Shown: positions 1-9,312 of the stretch, piece by piece
How the letters are laid out: each line of letters starts with the position of its first letter
Position numbering within the stretch: position 1 is the first letter of the stretch
DNA from: Kribbella aluminosa
Lineage (GTDB): Bacteria; Actinomycetota; Actinomycetes; Propionibacteriales; Kribbellaceae
Reading direction: 5' to 3'
Assembly (NCBI RefSeq): GCF_017876295.1
Contig: NZ_JAGINT010000002.1
Span: 1,550,001 to 1,614,000, forward strand
Length of the DNA stretch: 64,000 bases
The notes under the pieces: generated by a model
What the model was told of the DNA's origin: nothing
Database searches by the model: none
Seen by the model: only the letters and a program-made list of their open reading frames with translations
Position numbers and translations under genes: made by a program

Positions 1-2
1 GT

Positions 3-254
3 TCGCGGCCCTGGGGCCTGTCACGCCTCGAGCCGTTCCTGTCGGTCGATCAGGTGCCCGAGACGGTGGTTGATCTCGATCCGAAAACCCAGCTCGCGCG
101 GTATGTCACGCCGAACGGCGTGATCACGATGGCTCCTGGTAAGCACTCCAGGTCGCGGCGCGGTACGGAGAAGGGCACCAAAACCGGCAACCGCAAGGAC
201 GGCTCTCGACCAGGTGGCGACACCGACCACGAGCAAGACACCAAGCTGGATTGA
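3..254 (+). CDS. tgmA: ATP-grasp-modified RiPP precursor peptide (TgmA-like), 5' end outside window
   Basis: Precursor of a graspetide-type RiPP, the substrate of the ATP-grasp ligase encoded next. The frame is open to the left edge, and upstream of the GTG at 54 it reads RPWGLSRLEPF, which resembles the conserved leader of the putative ATP-grasp target RiPP family (TIGR04186, from memory). I therefore treat the GTG at 54 as internal and the gene as 5'-truncated. Next come a conserved DPKTQLARYVTPNG block and a GKH turn, then a hydrophilic C-terminus rich in Thr, Lys, Asp, Glu and Gly (residues that such ligases cross-link) ending in DTDHEQDTKLD. The next gene starts 8 bases after the stop. 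The exact core peptide is not resolved. Confidence 0.8.
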   Translation, partial: SRPWGLSRLEPFLSVDQVPETVVDLDPKTQLARYVTPNGVITMAPGKHSRSRRGTEKGTKTGNRKDGSRPGGDTDHEQDTKLD

Positions 255-261
255 GCCTCTG

Positions 262-1239
262 ATGGCGGACAAGGACCCGCGGCCGGTCATGGTCGTGACC
301 GAACTGGATGATGCACATGCGGACCTCGTGATCGCGGAGCTCGGCGAGCGTGGCGTGCCGGTAGTTCGGTTCGATCCCGGCGACTTTCCCGATCGGTTGT
401 CGATGTCGGCGTACATCGACGATGAGACCGACCCCGGTGGGTTTCTGGGCTGGATGACGACGCCGAGTCGGGTGGTGGCGCTCGGTGCCGTCAGGTCGCT
501 GTATTACCGGCGGCCGACAGGCTTCGCCTACCCCCGGCTGGAGCCGCAAGCAGCGCGGTTCGCCGCGGCCCAGGCACGCTTCGGCCTGGGCGGTGTACTG
601 ACCGGGCTGACCGGGTGCCGTTATGTGAACCACCCGCACGCGATCGCGGATGCGGAGTACAAACCTGCCCAGCTTGCGGTTGCCGTCGAGGTAGGCCTGA
701 ACGTGCCGTCGACGCTCATCACCAATGATCTGATGGACGCCCGCGAGTTCACGGCGCAGCAGCCGACGATCTACAAGCCGCTGTACGTCGGTGAGTACCA
801 GAGCGACGACGGGCAGCCTGCGTCGATCTGGGTGCGTGAGGTGACCGTTCAGGACCTGGATGAATCGGTCTCGTCGACCATGCATCTGTTCCAGGCGCGC
901 GTCGAGAAGGAGGCCGATCTAAGGGTTACGGTGATTGGTGATGCAACGTTCTGCGTCCGCATCGACACGGATGATCCGACGCAGCTCGACTGGCGATACG
1001 ACTACGATCAGCTCGGCTACACCGTCGTACAGCCTCCGGCCGGCCTGGTCGCGGCCATGCAGAGTTATCTGAAACGCTTCGGACTGATCTTCGGCTGCTT
1101 CGACTTCGCGTTGACGGAGGCGGGTGAGGCCGTGTTCCTCGAGTGCAATCCCAACGGTCAGTGGGCCTGGCTGGAGGACGAGACCGGCGAACCGATGGTC
1201 GCCGCGATGGCAGACCTGCTGGCAGGAGGCGTCCGGTGA
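262..1239 (+). CDS. tgmB: ATP-grasp peptide maturase (graspetide synthetase, TgmB-like)
   Basis: A 325-residue ATP-dependent ligase predicted to form side-chain ester or amide bonds within the TgmA core. The ATP-grasp features visible are the nucleotide-binding lysine in IYKPLYVGEY, the DFALTEAG strand, and the metal/ATP-binding motif FLECNPNGQWAW near the C-terminus, a hallmark of this maturase family (TIGR04187). I chose the ATG at 262 because it sits 8 bases after the precursor stop. A GTG at 214 in the same frame would overlap the precursor by 41 bases. The stop overlaps the start of the methyltransferase gene, so the three genes form one operon. Confidence 0.88.
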   Translation: MADKDPRPVMVVTELDDAHADLVIAELGERGVPVVRFDPGDFPDRLSMSAYIDDETDPGGFLGWMTTPSRVVALGAVRSLYYRRPTGFAYPRLEPQAARFAAAQARFGLGGVLTGLTGCRYVNHPHAIADAEYKPAQLAVAVEVGLNVPSTLITNDLMDAREFTAQQPTIYKPLYVGEYQSDDGQPASIWVREVTVQDLDESVSSTMHLFQARVEKEADLRVTVIGDATFCVRIDTDDPTQLDWRYDYDQLGYTVVQPPAGLVAAMQSYLKRFGLIFGCFDFALTEAGEAVFLECNPNGQWAWLEDETGEPMVAAMADLLAGGVR

Positions 1240-2441
1240 TCCACGCGACAGCTGACGAGCTGAGGAGGCGTTTGGCCGACAGCTTGGCGGTGACGGGCGA
1301 CCTCCGGACCGAACCGTGGCGGCGTGCGGTGGAGACAGTGCCACGGGAGGCGTTCATCCCGTCCTTCTTCCGGCCGGTCGACGGGCCGGGTGAAACGTTG
1401 TGGGCGCCCGTGACCACCGAGCTGGTTGCCGGTGCCGAGCTGCTGCAGTTGGTCTACTCCGACGCGACCTGGGTGACGCAGCTCGACCGCCGTCTGACTC
1501 CGGAACAGACCGATCTGCCGATCGCAGGTGTCCCGACGTCCTCCTCGACCATGCCGGGCCTGGTGGTCCGGATGCTCGAGGAGCTCGGCGTCGAAGACGG
1601 CAGCAAGGTCCTGGAGATCGGCACCGGCACGGGCTATTCGACGGCGCTGCTCAGTGAGCGCCTTGCTGGGGCCGCGGTCACCTCGGTCGAGTTCGACCCC
1701 GAGGTCGCGGGACGTGCTGGTCGTGCACTGCGCAGTACAGGGTTTGATCCGACCCTTGTGGTTGGCGACGGAATCGACGGTCACGCGGCGGGAGCGCCGT
1801 ACGACCGAGTCGTCGCTACTTGCTCGGTCCGGCACATTCCGACGGCATGGATCGACCAGACGCGGGCCGGCGGCTCGATCCTCACCACACTCACGGGTTG
1901 GCTCGACGCGTCCGCGGGCCTGGTACGCGTCGAGGTCTTCGAGGGCGGCTCGGCCGAAGGGCGATTCCTGGGTACGACGGACTCGTTCATGCCCGCGCGG
2001 CCGCACGATCGTCCACCCTTGCCGGACGATCTGTTCGACTGGCTCAGCGACTCCCCGGTCGAGGAGCGCGTGACCTCGGTCGGGCCCGACGTGCTCGATC
2101 AGGCAGTCGACTGGACCGCCGCGTTTGTCGCACAACTCGCCGTACCCGGGTGCCAACCGTTAGGCATCAGTGAAGACGACGGGCCGATGGTGAACTACCT
2201 GATCGACGCGGAGCTGGAGGCGTTCGCGGCCCTGATTCCGCAGTCAGACGGCTCGTGGCGCGTCCGAACAGCCGGTCGGGTGGACCTGTGGGCGCGGGTG
2301 GAATCAAAGCTTGCAGCTTGGGATGCCTTGGGGAGGCCATCGCTCGATTCGTTCAGACTCGACATCACAGCCACTGCTCAGACGGTTCGCTTGTCGGACT
2401 CCGTCGGGTCCGAGTTCGCCGCGTTACCTCTCGGGACCTGA
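1236..2441 (+). CDS. tgmC: Methyltransferase of ATP-grasp peptide maturase system (PIMT-like, TgmC)
   Basis: A 401-residue SAM-dependent methyltransferase related to protein-L-isoaspartate O-methyltransferase. Motif I is VLEIGTGTGYSTALL, followed by an acidic motif II (VEFDPEVAG). The family (TIGR04188) accompanies ATP-grasp RiPP maturases; characterised relatives methylate an Asp side chain, which then cyclises to aspartimide. The start is the GTG at 1236, with a strong AGGAGG at 1224-1229 and a 4-base GTGA overlap with tgmB, indicating translational coupling. The C-terminal 150 residues lack a recognised motif and may bind the peptide. Product type is inferred from family knowledge. Confidence 0.87.
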   Translation: MIHATADELRRRLADSLAVTGDLRTEPWRRAVETVPREAFIPSFFRPVDGPGETLWAPVTTELVAGAELLQLVYSDATWVTQLDRRLTPEQTDLPIAGVPTSSSTMPGLVVRMLEELGVEDGSKVLEIGTGTGYSTALLSERLAGAAVTSVEFDPEVAGRAGRALRSTGFDPTLVVGDGIDGHAAGAPYDRVVATCSVRHIPTAWIDQTRAGGSILTTLTGWLDASAGLVRVEVFEGGSAEGRFLGTTDSFMPARPHDRPPLPDDLFDWLSDSPVEERVTSVGPDVLDQAVDWTAAFVAQLAVPGCQPLGISEDDGPMVNYLIDAELEAFAALIPQSDGSWRVRTAGRVDLWARVESKLAAWDALGRPSLDSFRLDITATAQTVRLSDSVGSEFAALPLGT

Positions 2442-2459
2442 CCCCATCTGCCCAACCGC

Positions 2460-2491
2460 TGGTAGGCGCTGGCGTGACCCAGGCCCTACCA
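2460..2491 (+). terminator. Candidate terminator hairpin of the tgm operon
   Basis: Arms TGGTAGG (2460-2466) and CCTACCA (2485-2491) can pair, with an inner CTGG/CCAG helix (2469-2472 with 2479-2482). It lies 19 bases after tgmC. There is no U-tract, as is usual in these genomes. Confidence 0.4.
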
Positions 2492-2615
2492 CTCCAAATT
2501 CTCTCCTTCTTTGGCTTTCCTCTGTCCTCAGCCGGCCTCATCCCTGGGGCAGGTTCGGAGACACGCCGGCTGTCGTGTGTCCGCGGCGGGTGGCGATGAT
2601 GTCGGGTCGTTCGGG

Positions 2616-3251
2616 TTATTTGGCGCGTAGGCGGTCGGCTGGGGGTGAGGTGAACGGGAGCGGTGTGGCCGGGGCGGGGAGTGAGTAGCCGGCGTACAGG
2701 CGGTGGCGGATTGCTTCCAGGGGGAAGGTCTCGCGGTAGATCGCGAGCTTCACGGTCACGCCCTCCAACGTTGCTCTGAGCAACATCTCCTCGACGGCCG
2801 GGTCGGCGGCGCCGCGGGCGGCGAACACGTCCCGGATGGCGTCCTCGACCAGCGACAGGCGCTCCGACTTGGCGTCCTCGACGCGGGCGAACACGTCGTG
2901 CGTGCCGGGCTGCATCATCAGGCTGATGGCCAGCCGCTGGATCGGCAACGTGCCGGCCGCCGCCAGCAGGGTGCCGTCGATGATGCCGGCCAAACGTTCA
3001 TCAGGAGTTCCCTGGATGGTCAGGATGCCCGCGACGCCGTCCAGCCAACGGTCCAGGAGTTCCGCGGCCAACTGCTCCTTGGTGGCGAAGTAGTACGAGA
3101 CGAGGCCGCGGGAGACGCCCGCAGCGGTGGTGATCTCGGAGATCGACGCGGCCTCGTACCCCTTCGCGGCGAAGACGTCGAGGGCCGCGGCCAGGATGCG
3201 TTCGCGGGACCGCTCCCGCAGTTCCTGGTTGACGCTCGGCGATCGCGGCAC
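2616..3251 (-). CDS. TetR-family transcriptional regulator
   Basis: A 211-residue one-component repressor. The N-terminal helix-turn-helix is clear: ILAAALDVFAAKGYEAAS, then ITTAAGVSRGLVSYYFATKEQL at about residues 18-60. The C-terminal ligand domain is unremarkable. It is transcribed divergently from typA and convergently with the tgm operon. A perfect 16-base palindrome (3365-3380) overlaps its likely -10 element, which suggests autorepression. No drug pump or obvious target gene adjoins it, so the ligand and regulon are unknown. Confidence 0.87.
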   Translation of the reverse strand: MPRSPSVNQELRERSRERILAAALDVFAAKGYEAASISEITTAAGVSRGLVSYYFATKEQLAAELLDRWLDGVAGILTIQGTPDERLAGIIDGTLLAAAGTLPIQRLAISLMMQPGTHDVFARVEDAKSERLSLVEDAIRDVFAARGAADPAVEEMLLRATLEGVTVKLAIYRETFPLEAIRHRLYAGYSLPAPATPLPFTSPPADRLRAK

Positions 3252-3358
3252 CGGTTCCTCGCAATGGTCAGGGCCCCGAAGCGCCGGACAATCCCATACC
3301 CCTTGTGTCCGGCGCCTCCGGGCTGACCCCCCGTCGTACGGCCCCTCCCCAGGCGCCG

Positions 3359-3380
3359 TCTATAGACTGGACGTCCAGTC
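3359..3380 (-). promoter_or_regulatory. TetR operator overlapping promoter
   Basis: GACTGGACGTCCAGTC at 3365-3380 is a perfect palindrome. On the minus strand it is immediately followed by TATAGA (3364-3359), a plausible -10 element for the TetR gene 108 bases downstream. A TetR dimer bound here would block that promoter; it may also influence typA. Confidence 0.6.
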
Positions 3381-3429
3381 AACGAAAGTCAAAGATCATC
3401 CCGTTTTCCGGACACGCGCCGTCAACAGG

Positions 3430-3435
3430 TAGAAT
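3430..3435 (+). promoter_or_regulatory. Possible typA -10 element
   Basis: TAGAAT, five of six bases matching the vegetative consensus, lies 86 bases before the typA start. No good -35 element was seen at 16-18 bases. Confidence 0.25.
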
Positions 3436-3520
3436 GAGGTCGCTGCGCCCTGTGTCGAGTGGCACGTGAAACCAGCCGTAGCCACCGCCAGAACCCTCTG
3501 ACTGCTTGGAGCGCTTCCTC

Positions 3521-5383
<1,863 letters not shown>

Positions 5384-5563
5384 CGCGCTCAGGACACGAA
5401 CCGGAAACGGTCGGTCACGGGATGCGGTGAAGATACATCCGGGTGTGATACACCATGTCTCGGTCGGTGGCGGGGGAAGAAAGTTTTGATTCGTTACCAA
5501 CCAGACGTGAGTTAGCGACGTCTGTCTTGTGGAAGCACACTTTGGGGGAAGGACAACGGAATC

Positions 5564-6163
5564 ATGGGCATTCTGCGTAAGCTCGGCGCGACCTTGACGG
5601 CTGCCGCGTTCGTCGGCGTCGGAGCACTTTCGGCGACCACCGCGGCCGAGGCCGCACCGCGCCTTGCGGGGACGGCGCAGAGCTCGGCGACCGCGCCGAA
5701 GCCGGCCGGCCTGCCGCCGTCGGCCGCACCGGCGGCGGCGAAGACGAGTACCGCCGCGAGCCAGGCGGCTGTGATGCGCAAGTACAAGCTCGACAGCCGC
5801 TGTATGACCCGGGGCCGGGTGCTGTGCATCAACAAGCACACCCGGAAGCTGGTGTACCTGGTGAACGGCAAGCCGGTGCAGGTGATGGACGTCCGCTTCG
5901 GCGCGATGAAGACCCCGACCCGGAACGGCGTCTTCAAGGTCTACCGGAAGTCGAAGAACCACGTCTCGACGCTGTACCACTCGAAGATGCCGTACGCGAT
6001 GTTCTTCAGCGGCGGCCAGGCGGTGCACTACTCGTCGGACTTCCGCGCCCGCGGCTACAACGGCGCGTCGCACGGCTGCGTGAACGTTCGCGACAAGAGC
6101 AAGATCGCCTGGGTGTTCGCCCGGGTGCACGTCGGCGACAAGGTCGTCGTCTACAGCAAGTGA
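5564..6163 (+). CDS. Secreted L,D-transpeptidase (YkuD domain)
   Basis: A 199-residue secreted enzyme predicted to cross-link peptidoglycan through 3-3 meso-diaminopimelate bridges, or to attach proteins to it. The signal peptide is MGILRKLGATLTAAAFVGVG with cleavage likely after an AEA motif near residue 30. An Ala/Pro-rich linker precedes the YkuD domain (about 75-199), which contains the catalytic motif SHGCVNVRD with the nucleophilic Cys and upstream His (GQAVHYSS). The 180 bases before it hold an inverted repeat CAGACGT-N9-ACGTCTG (5502-5524). It is a close paralogue of the next gene but lacks the peptidoglycan-binding domain. Confidence 0.9.
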   Translation: MGILRKLGATLTAAAFVGVGALSATTAAEAAPRLAGTAQSSATAPKPAGLPPSAAPAAAKTSTAASQAAVMRKYKLDSRCMTRGRVLCINKHTRKLVYLVNGKPVQVMDVRFGAMKTPTRNGVFKVYRKSKNHVSTLYHSKMPYAMFFSGGQAVHYSSDFRARGYNGASHGCVNVRDKSKIAWVFARVHVGDKVVVYSK

Positions 6164-6178
6164 GCTGACTGTACGCCG

Positions 6179-6205
6179 GCGGCCGGGGAGCGATTGCCCG
6201 GCCGC
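6179..6205 (+). terminator. Terminator hairpin after first L,D-transpeptidase
   Basis: GCGGCCGGG (6179-6187) pairs perfectly with CCCGGCCGC (6197-6205) around a 9-base loop, 15 bases after the stop codon. It separates the two transpeptidase genes. Confidence 0.6.
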
Positions 6206-6286
6206 TGTCGCGTTTCACCGGAGTACTCTGAGCAACCAACCATTTCGGGGGCTCGGGCGTCCTACGGGTGGTGGAAAGGGGGCCCG

Positions 6287-7078
6287 ATGCGCGGGCTGAT
6301 CATTCGCAAGCTGCTCACGACGATGGTTGCCGGCGGTGCGATCGCGGCGCTCCTGGGTGCCGGAACGACCGCGACCGCGACGACCGCCGACGTTCGGGCG
6401 ACGCCGTTCGAGATCAGCGGTGAGTTGCCGATCTACCCGAAGGCCGTGCTCAAGAACGGGTCCACCGGGGCGAGCGTGCGCACGGTCGAGGCCCGTCTCG
6501 TACAGCTGAAGCTGCTCGAGAAGCGCTACCAGGATGACAGCTTCGGGACGATGACCCGGTCCGCGGTGAAGAAGTTCCAGAAGTCCAAAGGCATTCCCCA
6601 GCTCGGGTATCTCGACCAGAACACCCTTGACCAGCTGGTCAGGGTGACCCACGAGCCGACGCAGACCGAGCTGTACCCGCCGGCGCCGGTGGTGGACGGC
6701 AAGAAGCTCGACCCGCGGTGCGCGACCGGGGTGGCGCTGTGCATCGACAAGTCCACGCGCCAGCTGCGGTACGTCGTCGACGGCGTCGTGAAGATGCAGA
6801 TGGACGTCCGGTTCGGCGCGGTGAAGACCGCGACCCGGGAAGGCAGCTTCACGGTCGGCTGGAAGAGTCGGTACCACGTCTCGACGCTGTACCACTCGAA
6901 GATGCCGTACGCGATGTTCTTCAGCGGCGGGCAGGCGGTGCACTACTCGTCGGACTTCGCGGCCCGTGGTTACAACGGTGCGTCCCACGGCTGCGTGAAC
7001 GTCCGTGACCTGGCCAAGATCAAGGTCCTCTTCGACGAGGTCCAGGTCGGCGACAAGGTGATCGTCTACCGGTCCTAG
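6287..7078 (+). CDS. Secreted L,D-transpeptidase with peptidoglycan-binding domain
   Basis: A 263-residue paralogue of the preceding transpeptidase. Signal peptide at 1-32, then a PG_binding_1 domain (about 50-110: LKNGSTGASVRTVEARL ... SAVKKFQKSKGIPQ ... LDQNTLDQL), then the YkuD domain (about 145-263) with GQAVHYSS and the catalytic SHGCVNVRD. The catalytic domains of the two genes share long identical runs, including HVSTLYHSKMPYAMFFSGGQ. The ATG at 6287 is chosen for its GGAAAGGGGG ribosome site and because the signal peptide starts there. Its TAG stop shares a CTAG with the stop of the convergent DUF2516 gene. Confidence 0.9.
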   Translation: MRGLIIRKLLTTMVAGGAIAALLGAGTTATATTADVRATPFEISGELPIYPKAVLKNGSTGASVRTVEARLVQLKLLEKRYQDDSFGTMTRSAVKKFQKSKGIPQLGYLDQNTLDQLVRVTHEPTQTELYPPAPVVDGKKLDPRCATGVALCIDKSTRQLRYVVDGVVKMQMDVRFGAVKTATREGSFTVGWKSRYHVSTLYHSKMPYAMFFSGGQAVHYSSDFAARGYNGASHGCVNVRDLAKIKVLFDEVQVGDKVIVYRS

Positions 7079-7419
7079 AGCGGGCGCGGCCCCCGGCGGC
7101 GGCGCAGGGCGCCCCAGCCGCCGCGGCCACGGCCGGTGGCGGCGCGCAGTGCGGGACGGGCGTCGACCAGGTAGACGGCGGACGCGACGATGCCGATCAG
7201 GCCGAAGAAGCTCAGCCAGCCCTGGAAGACCTGGCTGAGGGCGAACACTGCCAGAACGAGCACCCAACCGGGCTTGGTGAGCTTGTCGGCGGCGATGAAC
7301 ACGGCTCGCGGCCGGACCGCCGCGTCGGCGAGGGCGACCAGCTTGATGGCCATCAGGACCCACCAGATCACCGACAGCGGATCTGTGAATCCGGGGATCA
7401 GGCTCTGCCAGATGCTCAT
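7075..7419 (-). CDS. DUF2516 family membrane protein
   Basis: A 114-residue integral membrane protein of unknown function. Hydrophobic segments are near residues 15-35 (VIWWVLMAIKLVALADAA), 50-70 (PGWVLVLAVFALSQVFQG) and 70-85 (FFGLIGIVASAVYLVD), followed by a basic, Gly/Arg-rich tail. Together with the next two genes it matches the order of Mycobacterium tuberculosis Rv0476-Rv0475-Rv0474, which suggests a link to the HbhA-like protein. Its stop and that of the transpeptidase share the palindrome CTAG (7075-7078). Confidence 0.82.
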   Translation of the reverse strand: MSIWQSLIPGFTDPLSVIWWVLMAIKLVALADAAVRPRAVFIAADKLTKPGWVLVLAVFALSQVFQGWLSFFGLIGIVASAVYLVDARPALRAATGRGRGGWGALRRRRGPRPL

Positions 7420-7520
7420 ACTACGAGCCTAACCGACAGCCGGGCGGCCCACCGCTGCTCGAGCACAGCTGGGGACCGCCCGGACGCAGGATTCACCCCG
7501 AAGTGGGGGAATCGTCACAC

Positions 7521-8042
7521 TCAGTCGCCGATCTTGTCGGCGGCGTCCTCGACGGCCTTGGTGGCGGCCTTCGCGGTCTTGCGGGCGCTGGTCGCGGTCG
7601 CCTTGATGTTGCGAGTCGCGGTCTGCGCGGTCTTCTTGGCGGTGGTGCGGGTGGCCTTGGCCTTGCTCACCGTGGTCTTGGCGGCGGATTCGAGGTCCTC
7701 GGTCGCCTGCTGGTGGCGGATCCGCTCGACCAGGTCCTTGCCGCGGCCGGCCAGGTCCTCGTACGTCTCCTCGGCCTGGCCGAGTACGACGGTGAGACCA
7801 CTCTGCGCGGTCTTCGGCAGCTCGCGGAGCTTCGTCGGAGCGGTCCGGGCGTCGGCGACGATCGCCTCGAAGCGCTTGGTCAGCTCGGACTGCGCCTTGG
7901 TGAGCTCGGCCTGCAGGGTCTTCTGGTCGAGCTTCGCGAACCGGGCGGTCACGTCGACGCCGACGGCGCGGACCTTCTCGACCGCGAGGTCGCCGGCGCC
8001 GGCGATCGCGTAGAACGGGGTAACGGGCGTACGGGTAGCCAT
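7521..8042 (-). CDS. hbhA: HbhA-like heparin-binding / helical Lys-Ala-rich protein
   Basis: A 173-residue protein resembling mycobacterial heparin-binding haemagglutinin. The N-terminal 100 residues are a helical, coiled-coil-prone domain (AVGVDVTARFAKLDQKTL ...). The C-terminal third is a Lys/Ala/Thr repeat tail (TVSKAKATRTTAKKTAQTAT ...) of the kind that binds polyanions. No signal peptide is visible, as in HbhA. The ATG at 8042 has a good GAGGAGAAG ribosome site, and the upstream XRE regulator gene ends 22 bases away. In a soil organism the role is more likely envelope or lipid-body related than host adhesion (inference). Confidence 0.8.
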   Translation of the reverse strand: MATRTPVTPFYAIAGAGDLAVEKVRAVGVDVTARFAKLDQKTLQAELTKAQSELTKRFEAIVADARTAPTKLRELPKTAQSGLTVVLGQAEETYEDLAGRGKDLVERIRHQQATEDLESAAKTTVSKAKATRTTAKKTAQTATRNIKATATSARKTAKAATKAVEDAADKIGD

Positions 8043-8064
8043 CAGGCTTCTCCTCGGGGTGATT

Positions 8065-8451
8065 TCAGTCAGCAGTGGGGGTGTTCTCGCGGACGAACGA
8101 CGCGTACACGTCCAGCAGTACACGCTTCTGCCGTTCGTTCAGCGCCGGGTCGAGCAGGACGGCGTCGACCACTCCGGAGGGCTGCTTGCCCTCCTGGCTC
8201 TCGTCCGGATCGAGAATGCCGGCCCGTACGTACAGGGTCTCCGCGGAGATCCGCAACGCCTTCGCGAGCTGTTGCAGCACCTCGGCCGACGGTTTCCGCA
8301 GGCCGCGCTCGATCTGGCTGAGGTACGGGTTCGACACTCCGGCCAGATCGGACAACTGCCGCAGCGACAACTGCGCATGCCGCCGCTGCTCGGCGAGGTA
8401 CTCCCCTAGGGAGCCCACCGCCCCAGCCGCCCGATCACTCAACTTGGCCAT
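8065..8451 (-). CDS. XRE-family HTH regulator upstream of hbhA
   Basis: A 128-residue DNA-binding protein with one helix-turn-helix at about residues 18-70 (RQLSDLAGVSNPYLSQIERG, then KPSAEVLQQLAKALRIS). A short acidic C-terminal region ends VLLDVYASFVRENTPTAD. It matches Rv0474 in family and position. It is co-oriented with hbhA, 22 bases apart, so probably regulates the operon and itself. The perfect palindrome at 8474-8489 begins 23 bases upstream of its start. Confidence 0.87.
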   Translation of the reverse strand: MAKLSDRAAGAVGSLGEYLAEQRRHAQLSLRQLSDLAGVSNPYLSQIERGLRKPSAEVLQQLAKALRISAETLYVRAGILDPDESQEGKQPSGVVDAVLLDPALNERQKRVLLDVYASFVRENTPTAD

Positions 8452-8473
8452 GCCCCCAGTGTGCTAGCAGAGC

Positions 8474-8489
8474 GCTTGCAATTGCAAGC
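8474..8489 (-). promoter_or_regulatory. Palindromic operator of the XRE-hbhA operon
   Basis: GCTTGCAATTGCAAGC is a perfect 16-base palindrome located 23 bases before the XRE gene. Its AT-rich core contrasts with the surrounding GC-rich DNA. It is a natural autoregulation site for the XRE dimer. Confidence 0.6.
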
Positions 8490-8521
8490 ACCCCCGCCGT
8501 GACCCCCCTCACCCAGCGCTG

Positions 8522-8565
8522 ACGTCCGAAGAAGTGAGGGCGCGCACCCGCACTTCTTCGGACGT
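8522..8565. terminator. Terminator hairpin, member of a repeated 44-base family
   Basis: ACGTCCGAAGAAGTG (8522-8536) pairs perfectly with CACTTCTTCGGACGT (8551-8565); GGG/CCC inside the loop extends it. It lies 7 bases beyond the end of the SDR gene. A second copy with the same outer arms and the same 44-base span occurs at 45520-45563. Confidence 0.7.
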
Positions 8566-8571
8566 ACAGGA

Positions 8572-9312
8572 TCAGGGCTCGCGGTGGACCTTGTGCTGGG
8601 CGGCTTGGGCTCGGGGGCGAACCGTGATGCGGTCGAGGTTCACGTGGGCGGGGCGGGTGGCGACGTACGCGACGATGTCGGCGATGTCGTCGGCGGTCAG
8701 CGGTTCGCGTACGCCGGCGTACACGGCGTCGGCCTTGGACTGGTCGCCGTTGAAGCGGGTCAGCGCGAAGCCTTCGCTCTGGACCATGCCGGGGGCGATC
8801 TCGGTGACCCGCACCGGCTGGTCCCAGAGCTCCAGGCGGAGCGTGTCGACGACGGCCCTCGCGCCGTGTTTGGCGGCGGCGTACCCGCCGCCGCCCTCGT
8901 ACGCGACCTGGCCGGCCGTCGAGCCCATCACGATGATCGTGCCGCGGCCCGCGATGAGGGCCGGGAGCAACGACTTGGTGACGGCGGCGACCGCGATCAC
9001 GTTCACCTCGTACATCCGCCGCCAGGCGTCCAGGTCGGCGTCGGCCACCGGCTCCAGCCCGAACGCGCCGCCGGCGTTGTTCACCAGCACCTGCAGCTGG
9101 GAACCGGCCGCCTCGGTCAGCGCCGCCACATCGGAGGCGGACGTGACGTCGCACTGCACCGCGCGGCCGTCGATCTCCTTGGCCAGCGCCTCGATCCGGT
9201 CGAGCCGCCGCGCGGCGCAGATCACCTCGAATCCCTCGCGGGCCAGGTACCGCGCCGACGCGGCCCCGATCCCGCTGCTAGCACCGGTCACCACCGCAAG
9301 AGGACGAGTCAT
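8572..9312 (-). CDS. Short-chain dehydrogenase/reductase (SDR)
   Basis: A 246-residue classical SDR oxidoreductase of unknown substrate. The NAD(P)-binding motif TGASSGIG is at residues 9-16, NNAG follows at about 82-86, the catalytic serine is in VMGSTAG, and YAAAK supplies the Tyr/Lys pair. The start ATG overlaps the stop of the upstream membrane protein gene by 4 bases (ATGA at 9309-9312), so the two are cotranscribed and translationally coupled. The resemblance is to the YdfG/serine-dehydrogenase-type group, but the substrate cannot be read from sequence. Confidence 0.88.
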   Translation of the reverse strand: MTRPLAVVTGASSGIGAASARYLAREGFEVICAARRLDRIEALAKEIDGRAVQCDVTSASDVAALTEAAGSQLQVLVNNAGGAFGLEPVADADLDAWRRMYEVNVIAVAAVTKSLLPALIAGRGTIIVMGSTAGQVAYEGGGGYAAAKHGARAVVDTLRLELWDQPVRVTEIAPGMVQSEGFALTRFNGDQSKADAVYAGVREPLTADDIADIVAYVATRPAHVNLDRITVRPRAQAAQHKVHREP

